A stretch of DNA of 64,000 bases from Oceanococcus atlanticus (lineage in GTDB: Bacteria; Pseudomonadota; Gammaproteobacteria; Nevskiales; Oceanococcaceae), in NCBI RefSeq assembly GCF_002088235.1, contig NZ_AQQV01000002.1, positions 496,001 through 560,000 of the forward strand. Reading direction: 5' to 3'. This document shows positions 1 through 9,209 of the stretch, one piece after another. How positions within the stretch are numbered: position 1 is the stretch's first letter; each line of letters begins with the position of its first letter. A program made the translations under genes and the position numbers. Under the pieces are notes generated by a model. The model saw only the letters and a program-made list of their open reading frames with translations. It was not told the DNA's origin and made no database searches.

Positions 1-86
1 CTGCCGCCACACGCGGCCACACTCACAACAGCGACCATGCTCAACAGAGCGACGGCAACGCGCTTTTGTGTCTTGATAAACATCAT
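1..86 (-). CDS. Lipoprotein, N-terminal fragment (cut by window edge)
   Basis: Only the first 28 or so codons are inside the window. They begin MMFIKTQKRVAVALLSM and continue through a hydrophobic stretch to a lipobox ending VAACGG, so this is a signal-peptidase-II lipoprotein. A good ribosome site, GAGGAAAA, lies just upstream. The gene is divergent from the TetR gene and its promoter overlaps the TetR operator, an arrangement common for RND-efflux adaptor lipoproteins. The efflux role is inference, because the diagnostic part of the protein is outside the window. Confidence 0.7.
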   Translation of the reverse strand, partial: MMFIKTQKRVAVALLSMVAVVSVAACGG

Positions 87-154
87 GCGGTTTTCCTCAA
101 AACCTGGTGCACGAGCGGCATCGATGTTGCGCTCGAGCAAATGTGAACAGCGGC

Positions 155-183
155 AACATAAGCACCCATGTTGACATTGTCAA
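155..183 (-). promoter_or_regulatory. Sigma-70 promoter for the divergent lipoprotein gene
   Basis: On the minus strand a perfect -35 TTGACA (183 to 178) is followed after 17 bp by a -10 TATGTT (160 to 155), about 70 bp before the lipoprotein start. The -35 box lies inside the TetR palindrome, so repressor binding would block this promoter. Confidence 0.6.
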
Positions 184-186
184 CAT
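168..186. promoter_or_regulatory. Palindromic TetR operator
   Basis: ATGTTGACATTGTCAACAT is a perfect inverted repeat with two 9-bp arms around one central base. It lies between the divergent lipoprotein and TetR genes and covers the lipoprotein -35 box. TetR-family dimers normally bind such sites in the gap beside their own gene. The protein-DNA pairing is inferred from position. Confidence 0.65.
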
Positions 187-209
187 TAATTTCGCACCAT
201 AGCGCCGTA

Positions 210-875
210 ATGACGCGCTCTTCTGAAAAATCGGCCTACCATCACGGCAACCTGCGTGCCGCACTGCTGGATACCGCTCGTTCACTGGTTCAGGCGCAAG
301 GCCTGGACGGCCTCACATTACGTGCCGTAGCCGAACGACTGGGCGTGTCACGCAGTGCGATTTATCGCCACTACAGCAGCAAAGATGAGTTGCTTGGCCA
401 AATCATCATGGAAGGTTTTGAGCAGTTGCGGGCAGCCACCGCCGAGGCTGCGCAGCAACGTGCCAAGCGCACGGAAAGCTGTCCGCTGGATCAGCTGCAC
501 CATATGGGCCTGGCCTATATCCGTTTCGCGGTGGAGCACGCCGACCTGTATGACCTGATGTTCCATCCCAGCCTGATCGGACGCAGTTGCGACACGGTGA
601 AGATGGCCTCTTTGCGCTCGTACGAAGTGCTCACCGACATGCTGCAGCGCTGCCAGCAGGCCGGCCAGATCAAAGCGGGCGAGCCGCACCGCCAGGCCTT
701 TGCCATCTGGGCTTCGCTGCATGGATTGGTCAGCCTGTGTCGGGGGCGCCCACCGCACGCGGTGCCAGAAGCCACCCTGGAGGGCGGCTTTGAGATGCTG
801 CTAGAGCAGCTCATGGCGGGGCTGGCCACACAGCAGCAATGGCGCAGCGTGCTGCAAACCGACACATCCGACTGA
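210..875 (+). CDS. TetR/AcrR family transcriptional regulator
   Basis: A 221-residue DNA-binding repressor. The N-terminal part carries the family helix-turn-helix, with LRAVAERLGVSRSAIYRHY as the recognition region at about residues 36-54, followed by an all-helical ligand domain. An in-frame ATG at 168 exists, but it is the first base of the 19-bp operator, so the ATG at 210 (MTRSSEKSAYHHGNL) is the better start. The divergent lipoprotein gene is its likely target. The inducer cannot be told from the sequence. Downstream, 146 bp without a visible terminator separate it from the DUF6351 gene. Confidence 0.85.
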   Translation: MTRSSEKSAYHHGNLRAALLDTARSLVQAQGLDGLTLRAVAERLGVSRSAIYRHYSSKDELLGQIIMEGFEQLRAATAEAAQQRAKRTESCPLDQLHHMGLAYIRFAVEHADLYDLMFHPSLIGRSCDTVKMASLRSYEVLTDMLQRCQQAGQIKAGEPHRQAFAIWASLHGLVSLCRGRPPHAVPEATLEGGFEMLLEQLMAGLATQQQWRSVLQTDTSD

Positions 876-1021
876 GTCATCGGAGTGCCGAACAGCGCGC
901 CCGGCACAAGCCATGCATGCACTAAACTGATGCGGTCACGAATGACCCACAGAACAAAACCTACTCAATAGGAGCGACGACGGAGCGGCGCCACCTGAGC
1001 CTCACCAGGAGACCGCCGACC

Positions 1022-3505
1022 ATGAATAAGCCGTCTGCAACCTTGCTGTTTCTGATCACCCTGACTGCCTGCGGTGGCGGTAACGGCACCAGCACCCCGA
1101 CACCGACACCCACCCCACCGCAATCCACCGCCTCGCCAACACCGAACCCAACGTCTTCGGCAACACCATCACCCTCCGCCAGCACGTCACCCTCGCCTAC
1201 CGCCACACCGGGACCACAAAGCGCCACGCTTAAAGTTGTCTCCAACCGTGCGGATCTGATTTCTGGCGGCGATGTGTTGATTCAGGTCGAACTTGACGAC
1301 GCCGCCGATGCACCCCAGCTGGTGGTGCTGCGCGATGGCGTGGACACCGGAGCATCCCTCAGCGCCGCCCCCGCAACGCCGAATGTACTGCTCGGTCTGG
1401 TCGAAGGCCTGCAACTGGGCGAGAACACGCTCACGACCAATTTAGGCGGCAGCGTCAGTGTCATCAATCATCCGATTGGCGGACCGGTCTTCACCGGCCC
1501 GCAGATCCAACCCTGGCACTGCGGCAACGCGGATGCGAGCGACGCGCAGTGCAATCAGCCGGTGACCTACGCATGGCTATACAAATCCAGCGACCCCACG
1601 GCTGCAGGCCTGCTGCCCTACGATCCGGACAATCCACCAGCCGATGTGGCCACCACGACCACCGACAACGGCGAAACCATCCCGTTTCTGGTGCGTGAAG
1701 AATCCGGCTATCAGGCACGCGACAAATACACGATCTACACCCTGCACAAAGCCGACGAAGCATGGACGCCGGCCAGCCCGCAATCGCAGTGGAATGGGCG
1801 CCTGCTGGTCACGCACGGTGGCAATTGCCGCGGCGATCACGACACCAGCTCGCCGCGTTTCGACGATTACGCCGGCACCATTCCGGCCAATCCCGCGATC
1901 GAGCAGTCCTATATCGCCGCTCTGGGCCAGGGCTGGGCGGTGCTTTCCACCGCCCAGCTCAACCTCGGCCACAACTGCAACCTGTCGTATCAGGCCGAAT
2001 CGTTGCTGATGGCCAAGGAGCGTTTTGTCGAACAGTACGGCGCGCTGCGTTATACCGTCGGCACTGGTTGCTCGGGCGGCGCCATCACGCAGAACATGAT
2101 TGCCAACGCCTACCCCGGCCTGTACCAGGGCCTGCTCACCACCTGCACCTACCCGGATGTGATGAGCACCGCGACCCAGTTTGCCGACTATCACATCCTG
2201 CTGCGCTACTTCGGCACCATTGATGACATACCGGCCGGCTTCCCCGCTTCGGCCCAAGAGCTGCCGGTCACCCAGGACGAAATCGCCTTCACCACCGCGC
2301 GTGACGGCACCAATTTCACCGTGGCACAGCAAAATGCTATCTACGGCCATCCCAACGGCATCGTCAACGCCTACCTGGCCAATGACGCCCTGTTTGCCGA
2401 AGCGGTCGATCCGCAGTCGTCTTGTGGCGGCATCAGCGATGAGGCGCGCTACCATCCGGACACCAACCCGTCCGGCGCACGTTGCGACGTGCTGACCTTC
2501 ATGCGCAACATGGTCGGCCCGCGTCAGCGTTTCGATCTCAACGGCAACGACCGCTGGTCAGCCAATGAAGTGCTGTTGGGCCAGGGTTTTGCCGGCTTTC
2601 CGCTTGGCAATCAGGGCGTGCAGTACGGCCTGGGCGCATTGCAGAGCGGCCTGATCACGCCCGATCAGTTCCTCGCCCTCAACGTGAACATCGGCGGCGT
2701 CGACACCGACCTGAACGTCACCAGCCAACGTCTGGCCCCGGACACACCGGCGCTGCCCAACGCCTACCGCAGCGGCATCCTCAACACCATCGTCAATATG
2801 GATACCGTGGCCATCATCAACATGACCGGCCCGGACCCCGGCGCCGCACACGACAGCGTTCACGGTTACTGGGTGCGCTGGCGCCTGGAACGCGAGTTCG
2901 GCCATCGAGACAACTTCGTTCACTGGGGTGGCGCCACGCCGCTGATCGGCAATCCGTCGTTCATGAATGATGCGCTGTTCGCCATGGCCACATGGCTGGA
3001 TGCCGTTGAAGCCGACACTGGCGATGCTGCACTGGCCAACAAGATCATCAGCAACAAGCCCGCCTCACTTGAGGATCAGTGCGAGCTGATCCCAGGCCAG
3101 ATGTGCCCCGAAGAAGCCATGATGGTGTTCGGCACGCCACGCACGGTGGCCGGGGATGACATCTATGGTGATCAAGTCCAGTGCCAGTTGCGCCCGTTCA
3201 GCCGCGAGGACGACTATGGCTTCGCCAACGACGGTCTGCCGGCACCCTTTGCTGACTGGACTGAAGCGCAATGGTTGCAGCTGGAAAGCGCGTTCGACGT
3301 CAACGGCACGCCAATGGTGTGCGACTGGTCAAAACGCCCCTTGCAGTGGCAGCCCACGATCACCTGGCTGCGCTATCAGGACGAACTGGGCGACATGATC
3401 ACCGGTGGCCAGCAGATGAGCCCCGCCGATTACCCGACCGGCTGGGCCAGCGCCGCCTTCCGCAAGGTCTGGGAACCGGGCTGGCAGGCCGACCCGACAC
3501 GCTGA
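1022..3505 (+). CDS. Secreted DUF6351-type lipoprotein, putative alpha/beta hydrolase
   Basis: 827 residues. The lipoprotein signal (MNKPSATLLFLITLTACGGG) is followed by a Thr/Pro/Ser-rich linker to about residue 65, which would hold the globular part away from the membrane. The body has a GTGCSGGAIT nucleophile-elbow motif with Ser at about residue 351, surrounded by Trp- and Cys-rich sequence, as in DUF6351 proteins related to tannase-like and polyester oligomer hydrolases. The ribosome site CAGGAGA precedes ATG 1022. The gene is single and ends at a strong terminator. Activity as an ester hydrolase is inferred; the substrate is unknown. Confidence 0.75.
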   Translation: MNKPSATLLFLITLTACGGGNGTSTPTPTPTPPQSTASPTPNPTSSATPSPSASTSPSPTATPGPQSATLKVVSNRADLISGGDVLIQVELDDAADAPQLVVLRDGVDTGASLSAAPATPNVLLGLVEGLQLGENTLTTNLGGSVSVINHPIGGPVFTGPQIQPWHCGNADASDAQCNQPVTYAWLYKSSDPTAAGLLPYDPDNPPADVATTTTDNGETIPFLVREESGYQARDKYTIYTLHKADEAWTPASPQSQWNGRLLVTHGGNCRGDHDTSSPRFDDYAGTIPANPAIEQSYIAALGQGWAVLSTAQLNLGHNCNLSYQAESLLMAKERFVEQYGALRYTVGTGCSGGAITQNMIANAYPGLYQGLLTTCTYPDVMSTATQFADYHILLRYFGTIDDIPAGFPASAQELPVTQDEIAFTTARDGTNFTVAQQNAIYGHPNGIVNAYLANDALFAEAVDPQSSCGGISDEARYHPDTNPSGARCDVLTFMRNMVGPRQRFDLNGNDRWSANEVLLGQGFAGFPLGNQGVQYGLGALQSGLITPDQFLALNVNIGGVDTDLNVTSQRLAPDTPALPNAYRSGILNTIVNMDTVAIINMTGPDPGAAHDSVHGYWVRWRLEREFGHRDNFVHWGGATPLIGNPSFMNDALFAMATWLDAVEADTGDAALANKIISNKPASLEDQCELIPGQMCPEEAMMVFGTPRTVAGDDIYGDQVQCQLRPFSREDDYGFANDGLPAPFADWTEAQWLQLESAFDVNGTPMVCDWSKRPLQWQPTITWLRYQDELGDMITGGQQMSPADYPTGWASAAFRKVWEPGWQADPTR

Positions 3506-3538
3506 ATCCGGGGCGCCGCTCCGGACCTTTGGCGGCAT

Positions 3539-3569
3539 AAAAAAACGCCACCGTGAAGGTGGCGTTTTT
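3539..3569. terminator. Bidirectional rho-independent terminator
   Basis: A perfect 12-bp stem, AAAAACGCCACC (3541-3552) with GGTGGCGTTTTT (3558-3569), encloses a 5-nt loop. It lies between the convergent DUF6351 and acnB genes, with a T-run in each direction, so it can end both transcripts. Confidence 0.9.
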
Positions 3570-3592
3570 GTGCGCTCGGACAAGCCCGCGAA

Positions 3593-6385
3593 CTAGTTGA
3601 TCGACGTGCGCGGCACCGGCTGCTGATCAATCGGCGGAGCGAACTTGGTCAGTTCGATGCCGTCCACTGCAGCCTTGTACTCATCGATGGTCGGCGTACG
3701 ACCAAGAATCGTCGACAGCACCACCACCGGCGTTGAGGCCAGCAGGGATTCGCCCTTCTTGTCGTCACTGTCTTCAACAACACGGCCCTGGAACAGACGC
3801 GTCGAGGTGGCCATGACGGTGTCGCCTTTCTCGGCCTTTTCCTGGTTACCCATGCACAGGTTACAACCCGGCCGCTCCAGGTACATCATGTTCTCGTAGG
3901 AGACGCGCGCTGCGTTCTTCGGTGCGTTGTCGTCAAACTCGAAACCGGAATGCTTCTGCAACACGTCCCAGTCACCTTCGGCCTTGAGTTCATCGATGAT
4001 GTTGTAGGTCGGCGGCGCCACCACCAGCGGTGCCTTAAAGGCGATCTGCGGGGTCTGCTTCTCCAGGTTGCGGAACATCTGGGCAATCACCTTGAGATCG
4101 CCCTTGTGCACCATGCACGAACCAACGAAACCCAGATCAACCTTCTTCTCACCCTTGTAGTACGACACCGGACGGATGGTGTCATGGGTGTAGCGACGCG
4201 AGACATCGGCGTTGTTGACGTCCGGGTCAGCGATCATCGGCTCGGTGATCTGATCCAGGTCCACCACGAACTCGGCAAAGTACTTGGCGTTGTCATCCGG
4301 CTTGAGCGCCGGGTTTTCACCGGAGCGGATTTCCGCGATGCGCTTGTCGGCCATCTCGATCAGCCCGTGCAGGGTCTTAGCCGGGTTTTCCATGCCCTTG
4401 TCGATCATGATCTGGATGCGGCTCTTGGCCAGTTCCAGCGATTCGATCAGGGTGTCGTCATTGGAGATGCACACCGCCGCCTTGGCTTTCATCTCGGCGG
4501 TCCAGTCGGTGAACGTGAACGCCTGATCGGCCAGCAAGGTGCCGATATGCACTTCCACCACGCGGCCCTGGAACACGTTGTCGCCGAACTGCTTGAGCAT
4601 CTGTGCCTGGGTTGCATGGACCACATCACGGAAGTCCATGTGATCTTGCAGACTGCCCTTGAAGGTGACCTTGACCGACTCGGGGATCGGCATGGTGGCC
4701 TCACCGGTGGCCAGCGCCAGCGCTACGGTGCCGGAGTCGGCGCCGAATGCCACGCCTTTGGACATGCGGGTGTGCGAGTCGCCGCCGATGATCACGGCGC
4801 GGTCATCCACGGTGATGTCATTGAGGACCTTGTGAATCACGTCGGTCATCGAATGGTAGACACCCTTGGGGTCGCGTGCGGTGATCAGGCCAAACTTGTT
4901 CATGAAGCCCATCAGCTTCGGAATGTTGGTCTGCGCCTTGCTGTCCCACACCGACGCAGTGTGGCAACCCGACTGGTAGGCACCGTCGACCTTGGGCGAA
5001 ATCACCGTGGCGGCCATGGCTTCGAGTTCCTGCACCGTCATCAGACCGGTGGTGTCCTGCGAACCCACGATATTGACGGTGACACGAACATCGGAGCCGG
5101 CATGCAACAGCTTGCCTTCGGCCACGCCAACGGCGTTGCGGTTGAAGATCTTCTCCACCGCAGTCAGGCCCTGACCTTCGTACGAAATTTCCTTGGACGC
5201 TGCAAACACAGCCGGCGCTTCAATGCCCAGCGTTGCCGCAGCAAAACTCTGCAGTTTCTTGCCAAAGACCACAGCGTAGGAGCCGCCGGCCTTGATGAAT
5301 TCAAGTTTCTGCGGGGTGAACGACGAGGAAATGTCAGCCAGTTCCTTGGTGCCGCTTTCGTCGTACAGTTTCTTGGTCTTGGAATTGATCGTCAGCACTG
5401 TGCCGTTGGCAACCGAGTAACGCTCTTCCAGCACCGGGTCACCATTGGCATCGAGCACCGGTTGACCATTGTCGTCGAGTTTCTTGACCCAGTTCTTCAG
5501 ATCAAGACCGATACCGCCGGTCACACCCACGGTGGTCAGGAAGATCGGTGAAATACCATTGGTGCCCGCCACCACTGGTGCAATATTGACGAAGGGTACG
5601 TAGGGACTGCCCGGCTTACCCATCCACAGAGCCACGTTGTTGACCCCGGACATACGTGAGGAACCCACGCCCATGGTGCCTTTTTCAGCCACCAGCATGA
5701 CCCGTTTGTCCGGGTGCTGGGCCTTGAGCTGCTCGATCTCGGCCTGAGCCTGCGGCGAAATCATGCATTTGCCGTGCAGTTCACGGTCGGAGCGCGAATG
5801 CGCCTGGTTGCCGGGTGACAGCAAGTCGGTCGAGACATCACCTTCTGCGGCGATGTAGGTCACCACTTTGACCTCTTCGTCCGGCTCAGGAAGCTTGGTG
5901 AAGAATTCAGCCTGGGCATAGCTTTCAAGCACGTCCTTGGCAATTGCATTGCCCGCGGCATAGGCCTCTGCCAGACGGTCGGTGTCGGCTTCGTACAGGA
6001 ACACCTGCGTCTTGAGCACCTCAGCCGCCTGCGCGGCGATCTGGGCATCGTCACCCAGTGCCAGATCCAGCAGTACGCCAATCGACGGACCGCCTTTCAT
6101 GTGCGACAGCAGTTCGAAAGCAAAAGCCGGGGTGATTTCAGGCACTTCAGCCTGACCCAGAATGATCTCCTTGAGGAAGGCCGCCTTGACGCCCGCCGCG
6201 CTGGTGGTGCCCGGCAGCGTGTTGTAGATGAAGAACTTGAGCGAATCTTCGCGATGCTCGTGGGCCTGATCCTTGATCTGCGCGATGATCTCGCTCAGCA
6301 GTGCGCTATCTTCGATAGGTTTGGGGCTCAATCCATGCTCTTTGCGAGCATCGATGTCTTTGAGATAGTCCTGGTACAGGCTCAT
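3593..6385 (-). CDS. acnB: Bifunctional aconitate hydratase 2 / 2-methylisocitrate dehydratase
   Basis: Converts citrate to isocitrate in the TCA and glyoxylate cycles, and 2-methyl-cis-aconitate in the methylcitrate cycle, using a [4Fe-4S] cluster. Start MSLYQDYLKD at 6385 with GAGAAC upstream; 930 residues. The cluster ligands are visible as Cys757 (GSCMVHKGDL) and Cys841/Cys844 (GCNLCMGNQ). The N-terminal AcnB HEAT-like domain is present. The protein is longer than E. coli AcnB (865), partly through extra residues between the first and second cluster cysteines and an acidic insert (LDDNGQPVLDANGDPVLEE region). It lies near aceA, which uses its product isocitrate. Confidence 0.97.
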   Translation of the reverse strand: MSLYQDYLKDIDARKEHGLSPKPIEDSALLSEIIAQIKDQAHEHREDSLKFFIYNTLPGTTSAAGVKAAFLKEIILGQAEVPEITPAFAFELLSHMKGGPSIGVLLDLALGDDAQIAAQAAEVLKTQVFLYEADTDRLAEAYAAGNAIAKDVLESYAQAEFFTKLPEPDEEVKVVTYIAAEGDVSTDLLSPGNQAHSRSDRELHGKCMISPQAQAEIEQLKAQHPDKRVMLVAEKGTMGVGSSRMSGVNNVALWMGKPGSPYVPFVNIAPVVAGTNGISPIFLTTVGVTGGIGLDLKNWVKKLDDNGQPVLDANGDPVLEERYSVANGTVLTINSKTKKLYDESGTKELADISSSFTPQKLEFIKAGGSYAVVFGKKLQSFAAATLGIEAPAVFAASKEISYEGQGLTAVEKIFNRNAVGVAEGKLLHAGSDVRVTVNIVGSQDTTGLMTVQELEAMAATVISPKVDGAYQSGCHTASVWDSKAQTNIPKLMGFMNKFGLITARDPKGVYHSMTDVIHKVLNDITVDDRAVIIGGDSHTRMSKGVAFGADSGTVALALATGEATMPIPESVKVTFKGSLQDHMDFRDVVHATQAQMLKQFGDNVFQGRVVEVHIGTLLADQAFTFTDWTAEMKAKAAVCISNDDTLIESLELAKSRIQIMIDKGMENPAKTLHGLIEMADKRIAEIRSGENPALKPDDNAKYFAEFVVDLDQITEPMIADPDVNNADVSRRYTHDTIRPVSYYKGEKKVDLGFVGSCMVHKGDLKVIAQMFRNLEKQTPQIAFKAPLVVAPPTYNIIDELKAEGDWDVLQKHSGFEFDDNAPKNAARVSYENMMYLERPGCNLCMGNQEKAEKGDTVMATSTRLFQGRVVEDSDDKKGESLLASTPVVVLSTILGRTPTIDEYKAAVDGIELTKFAPPIDQQPVPRTSIN

Positions 6386-6662
6386 ATATCTGGTTCTCGA
6401 TGAGTAGTTGGAGATCGAACGACAGGCAACCGTCAGACCCAAGCATCGCGACGAACGGGCCAACAACGTTTTCGCAAAAACGTGTAGGCTCAGTCTTGCT
6501 GATGGCTGATCCGGAGAAGTCAGCGCTAGGCGAATTCTCCTGATGCTGAGGCACGCCGAACGGGCGATTTATCCGGACAATTTTAGCAATTCCGGCTGAT
6601 AACAGGAAATGCGCCGCAGGCGTAAGCATGCGCCCGACAAGGCGTCGCCGCGCCGATCTGAT

Positions 6663-7343
6663 TCAGGATGCTGTTTCGCGATTCACATCAGCGCTGAAAT
6701 CTGCGCCCTGGATGGCATCAAACACCCCGGGATACTCGCGCTCGAAAGTCGTCTGCATCTCGCGCAGGGGCACGTCGGCATAGGCGCCGCGAAAGTTGAG
6801 GTATTCCATATGCCGCTCGCCGGCCTTGTCGAACGGGTGATAGATCGAATCACTACGCCCGTCGAACTCCAGCGGGTGCAAGCCGAACTTATCGCACAGC
6901 TCGATGTTGAAGGCCGGCGTGGCCTTGCGCCACTCACCGTCCAGCCAGATGTCGGTGTAACCGTGAAAAAAGAACACGTCGGTTTTCAGCGTCTGGCGCA
7001 AACGTTCTGTGGACAGATGATTGCGCACATCGGCATAGCCCAACCGCGCCGGGATGCCCTGCGCACGACACACCGCCGCCAGCAACACAGCCTTGCTGAC
7101 GCACCAGCCATATCCCTGTTCCAGCACGCGGCTGGCACACAGGCCCGCCACACTCAGATCGATGCGATAGGGGTCGTAGCGAAAGCCATCACGCACCGCG
7201 TAGTACAACGCCACAGCGCGCGCCGTATCGCTTCCCGCTGCGGCGTGAGTGGCGGCAAAGCGCTGCACCTGCGGATGGTCGCTGTCGATGAATGCGGTCG
7301 CACGCAGATACTCGGCATGCGGGGCCTGATGGGTTGACGTCAT
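6663..7343 (-). CDS. Transglutaminase-like domain protein
   Basis: 226 residues from ATG 7343 (ribosome site AAGGAGAG). A papain-fold transglutaminase core is seen: nucleophilic Cys81 in GYGWCVSKAVLL, His127 in FFFHGYTD and an Asp in the following IWLDGEW segment, matching the Cys-His-Asp triad. No signal peptide, so it is probably cytoplasmic. Bacterial members are often proteases or amide-cleaving enzymes rather than true cross-linkers. It sits between acnB and aceA on the same strand, but the aceA terminator isolates it from aceA. Its substrate and link to the glyoxylate cycle are unknown. Confidence 0.8.
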   Translation of the reverse strand: MTSTHQAPHAEYLRATAFIDSDHPQVQRFAATHAAAGSDTARAVALYYAVRDGFRYDPYRIDLSVAGLCASRVLEQGYGWCVSKAVLLAAVCRAQGIPARLGYADVRNHLSTERLRQTLKTDVFFFHGYTDIWLDGEWRKATPAFNIELCDKFGLHPLEFDGRSDSIYHPFDKAGERHMEYLNFRGAYADVPLREMQTTFEREYPGVFDAIQGADFSADVNRETAS

Positions 7344-7382
7344 GGGCTCTCCTTGGCCGGGCATGGTACAAATTTCAGACAC

Positions 7383-7415
7383 AAAAAAAGAGGGCGATGA
7401 TGTCATCGCCCTCTT
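7383..7415 (-). terminator. Rho-independent terminator of aceA
   Basis: A stem of about 13 bp (GAGGGCGATGA with TCATCGCCCTC, extended by two A-T pairs) is followed on the minus strand by a run of seven T. It lies 25 bp after the aceA stop codon. Confidence 0.9.
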
Positions 7416-7439
7416 CGGAGGTACTGCTGAATCGGTTTT

Positions 7440-9020
7440 TTAGAACTGATTCATGGTGTTGTCTTTACCAGCAGCCTTCAGCGCGGCTTCACCAGCAAAG
7501 TATTCCTTGTGGTCATCGCCCATGTCCGAACCGGCCATGTTCTGATGCTTCACGCAAGCGATACCCTGACGGATTTCCTTACGCTGCACGTTGGCCACAT
7601 AACCCAGCATGGCTTCCTTACCGAAGTATTCCTTGGCCAGGTTGTCGGTCGACAGCGCGGCGGTGTGGTAGGTCGGCAGGGTGATCAGGTGATGGAAGAT
7701 GCCAGCTTCGCGGGCACCATCAGCCTGGAAGCTGCGGATCTTGTCATCAGCGGCAGCAGCCAGCTCGGAATCGTCGTAGGACACGTTCATCAGGTCGCCG
7801 CGATCGTAAGCCGACACGTCCTTGCCTTCAGCAGCCCAGGCATCGAACACCTGCTGGCGGAAGTTCAGGGTCCAGTTGAACGACGGGCTGTTGTTGTAAA
7901 CCAGCTTGGCGTTCGGGATCACTTCACGCACGCGGTTCACCATGCCACCGATCTGGCCAACGTGGGGCTTCTCGGTTTCGATCCAGATCATGTCAGCGCC
8001 GTTCTGCAGCGAGGTGATGCAGTCCAGCACGCAACGATCTTCACCCGTGCCAGCGCGGAACTGGAACAGGTTGGACGGCAGGCGCTTCGGACGCACCAGC
8101 TTGCCACCCTGGTTGATCAGGACGTCACCATTTTTCATGGTTTCCGGGGTCACTTCTTCCACGTCGAGGAAGCTGTTGTACTGGTCGCCCAGATCACCCG
8201 GCTCGCGGGTCACAGCAATCTGCTTGGTCAGGCCAGCACCCAGGGAGTCGGTACGAGCAACGATCACACCGTCGTCCACGCCCAGCTCAAGGAAGGCGTA
8301 GCGCACAGCGCGGATCTTGGCCAGGAAGTCTTCGTGCGGCACGGTGACCTTGCCGTCCTGGTGACCACACTGCTTCTCGTCGGACACCTGATTTTCGATC
8401 TGGATGCAGCAAGCACCCGCTTCGATCATCTGCTTGGCCATCAGGTAGGTCGCTTCAGCGTTACCGAAACCAGCATCGATGTCGGCAATGATCGGCACCA
8501 CGTGGGTTTCGTAGTTGTCGATCTGGGCCTGGATGGCCGGCTTGTCGGCGTCGGAAGCGGCGTCGAGCTGACGGAACAGGCCGCCAAGTTCACGCGCATC
8601 AGCCTGGCGCAGGAAGGTGTACAGCTCTTTGATCAGGCCAGCAACCGAGGTCTTCTCGTGCATGGACTGGTCAGGCAGCGGACCGAACTCGGAACGCAGG
8701 GCCGCAACCATCCAGCCGGACAGGTACAGGTATTTCTTGTCGGTGGAACCGAAGTGCTTCTTGATCGAGATCAGCTTCTGCTGACCGATGAAGCCGTGCC
8801 AGCAACCCAGCGACTGGGTGTACTTGGAGCTGTCACGATCGTACTCCTCCATGTCTTTGCGCATGATTGCTGCGGTGTAACGCGCAATGTCCAGACCGGT
8901 TTGAAAACGGTTCTGCGCCTTCATGCGAGCGGCGTATTCCGGGTTGATTGCATCCCAGCTGCTGCCGGCTGCATTGCGCACGCTGGTCAGCGCGTCGATG
9001 TCGTCTTGATACTGAGACAT
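7440..9020 (-). CDS. aceA: Isocitrate lyase
   Basis: Splits isocitrate to glyoxylate and succinate, the first step of the glyoxylate shunt needed for growth on acetate and fatty acids. 526 residues from MSQYQDDIDALT. The catalytic loop reads EKQCGHQDGK with Cys218, and the metal-binding segment IADIDAGFGN is at about 179-188. KQCGH in place of KKCGH and the length near 530 are typical of the Pseudomonas/Acinetobacter-type enzyme rather than the 434-residue E. coli one. It fits the fatty-acid-type catabolism elsewhere in the window. A LysR gene is divergent; the 189-bp gap is A+T-rich near 9105-9130 and should hold its promoter. Confidence 0.97.
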   Translation of the reverse strand: MSQYQDDIDALTSVRNAAGSSWDAINPEYAARMKAQNRFQTGLDIARYTAAIMRKDMEEYDRDSSKYTQSLGCWHGFIGQQKLISIKKHFGSTDKKYLYLSGWMVAALRSEFGPLPDQSMHEKTSVAGLIKELYTFLRQADARELGGLFRQLDAASDADKPAIQAQIDNYETHVVPIIADIDAGFGNAEATYLMAKQMIEAGACCIQIENQVSDEKQCGHQDGKVTVPHEDFLAKIRAVRYAFLELGVDDGVIVARTDSLGAGLTKQIAVTREPGDLGDQYNSFLDVEEVTPETMKNGDVLINQGGKLVRPKRLPSNLFQFRAGTGEDRCVLDCITSLQNGADMIWIETEKPHVGQIGGMVNRVREVIPNAKLVYNNSPSFNWTLNFRQQVFDAWAAEGKDVSAYDRGDLMNVSYDDSELAAAADDKIRSFQADGAREAGIFHHLITLPTYHTAALSTDNLAKEYFGKEAMLGYVANVQRKEIRQGIACVKHQNMAGSDMGDDHKEYFAGEAALKAAGKDNTMNQF

Positions 9021-9209
9021 GATGGAAGGACTCCAATAACGGGTAGTAAACGAGACTTCGCAAAACACCCGGAGGTGCTGTGCGGATCGCGATGTTACCG
9101 ATACTTGCGGAATAAATATAATAAATGAGAGCAATACACATGATTCACCCCGCAAATAATCCAAGCAAAGCGCCGCGCCAGCGGGGCTGACAACACCGGC
9201 TGACCCGCT

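Noticed and set aside
1090-1215. Short tandem-like repeat of Pro/Thr/Ser codons
   Set aside because: It encodes the flexible linker of the DUF6351 lipoprotein; not a mobile or CRISPR repeat.
3950-5551. 533-residue open frame on the plus strand
   Set aside because: Antisense to acnB, no motifs, His/Arg/Val-rich shadow.
7509-9128. 539-residue open frame on the plus strand
   Set aside because: Antisense to aceA, no recognisable domain.
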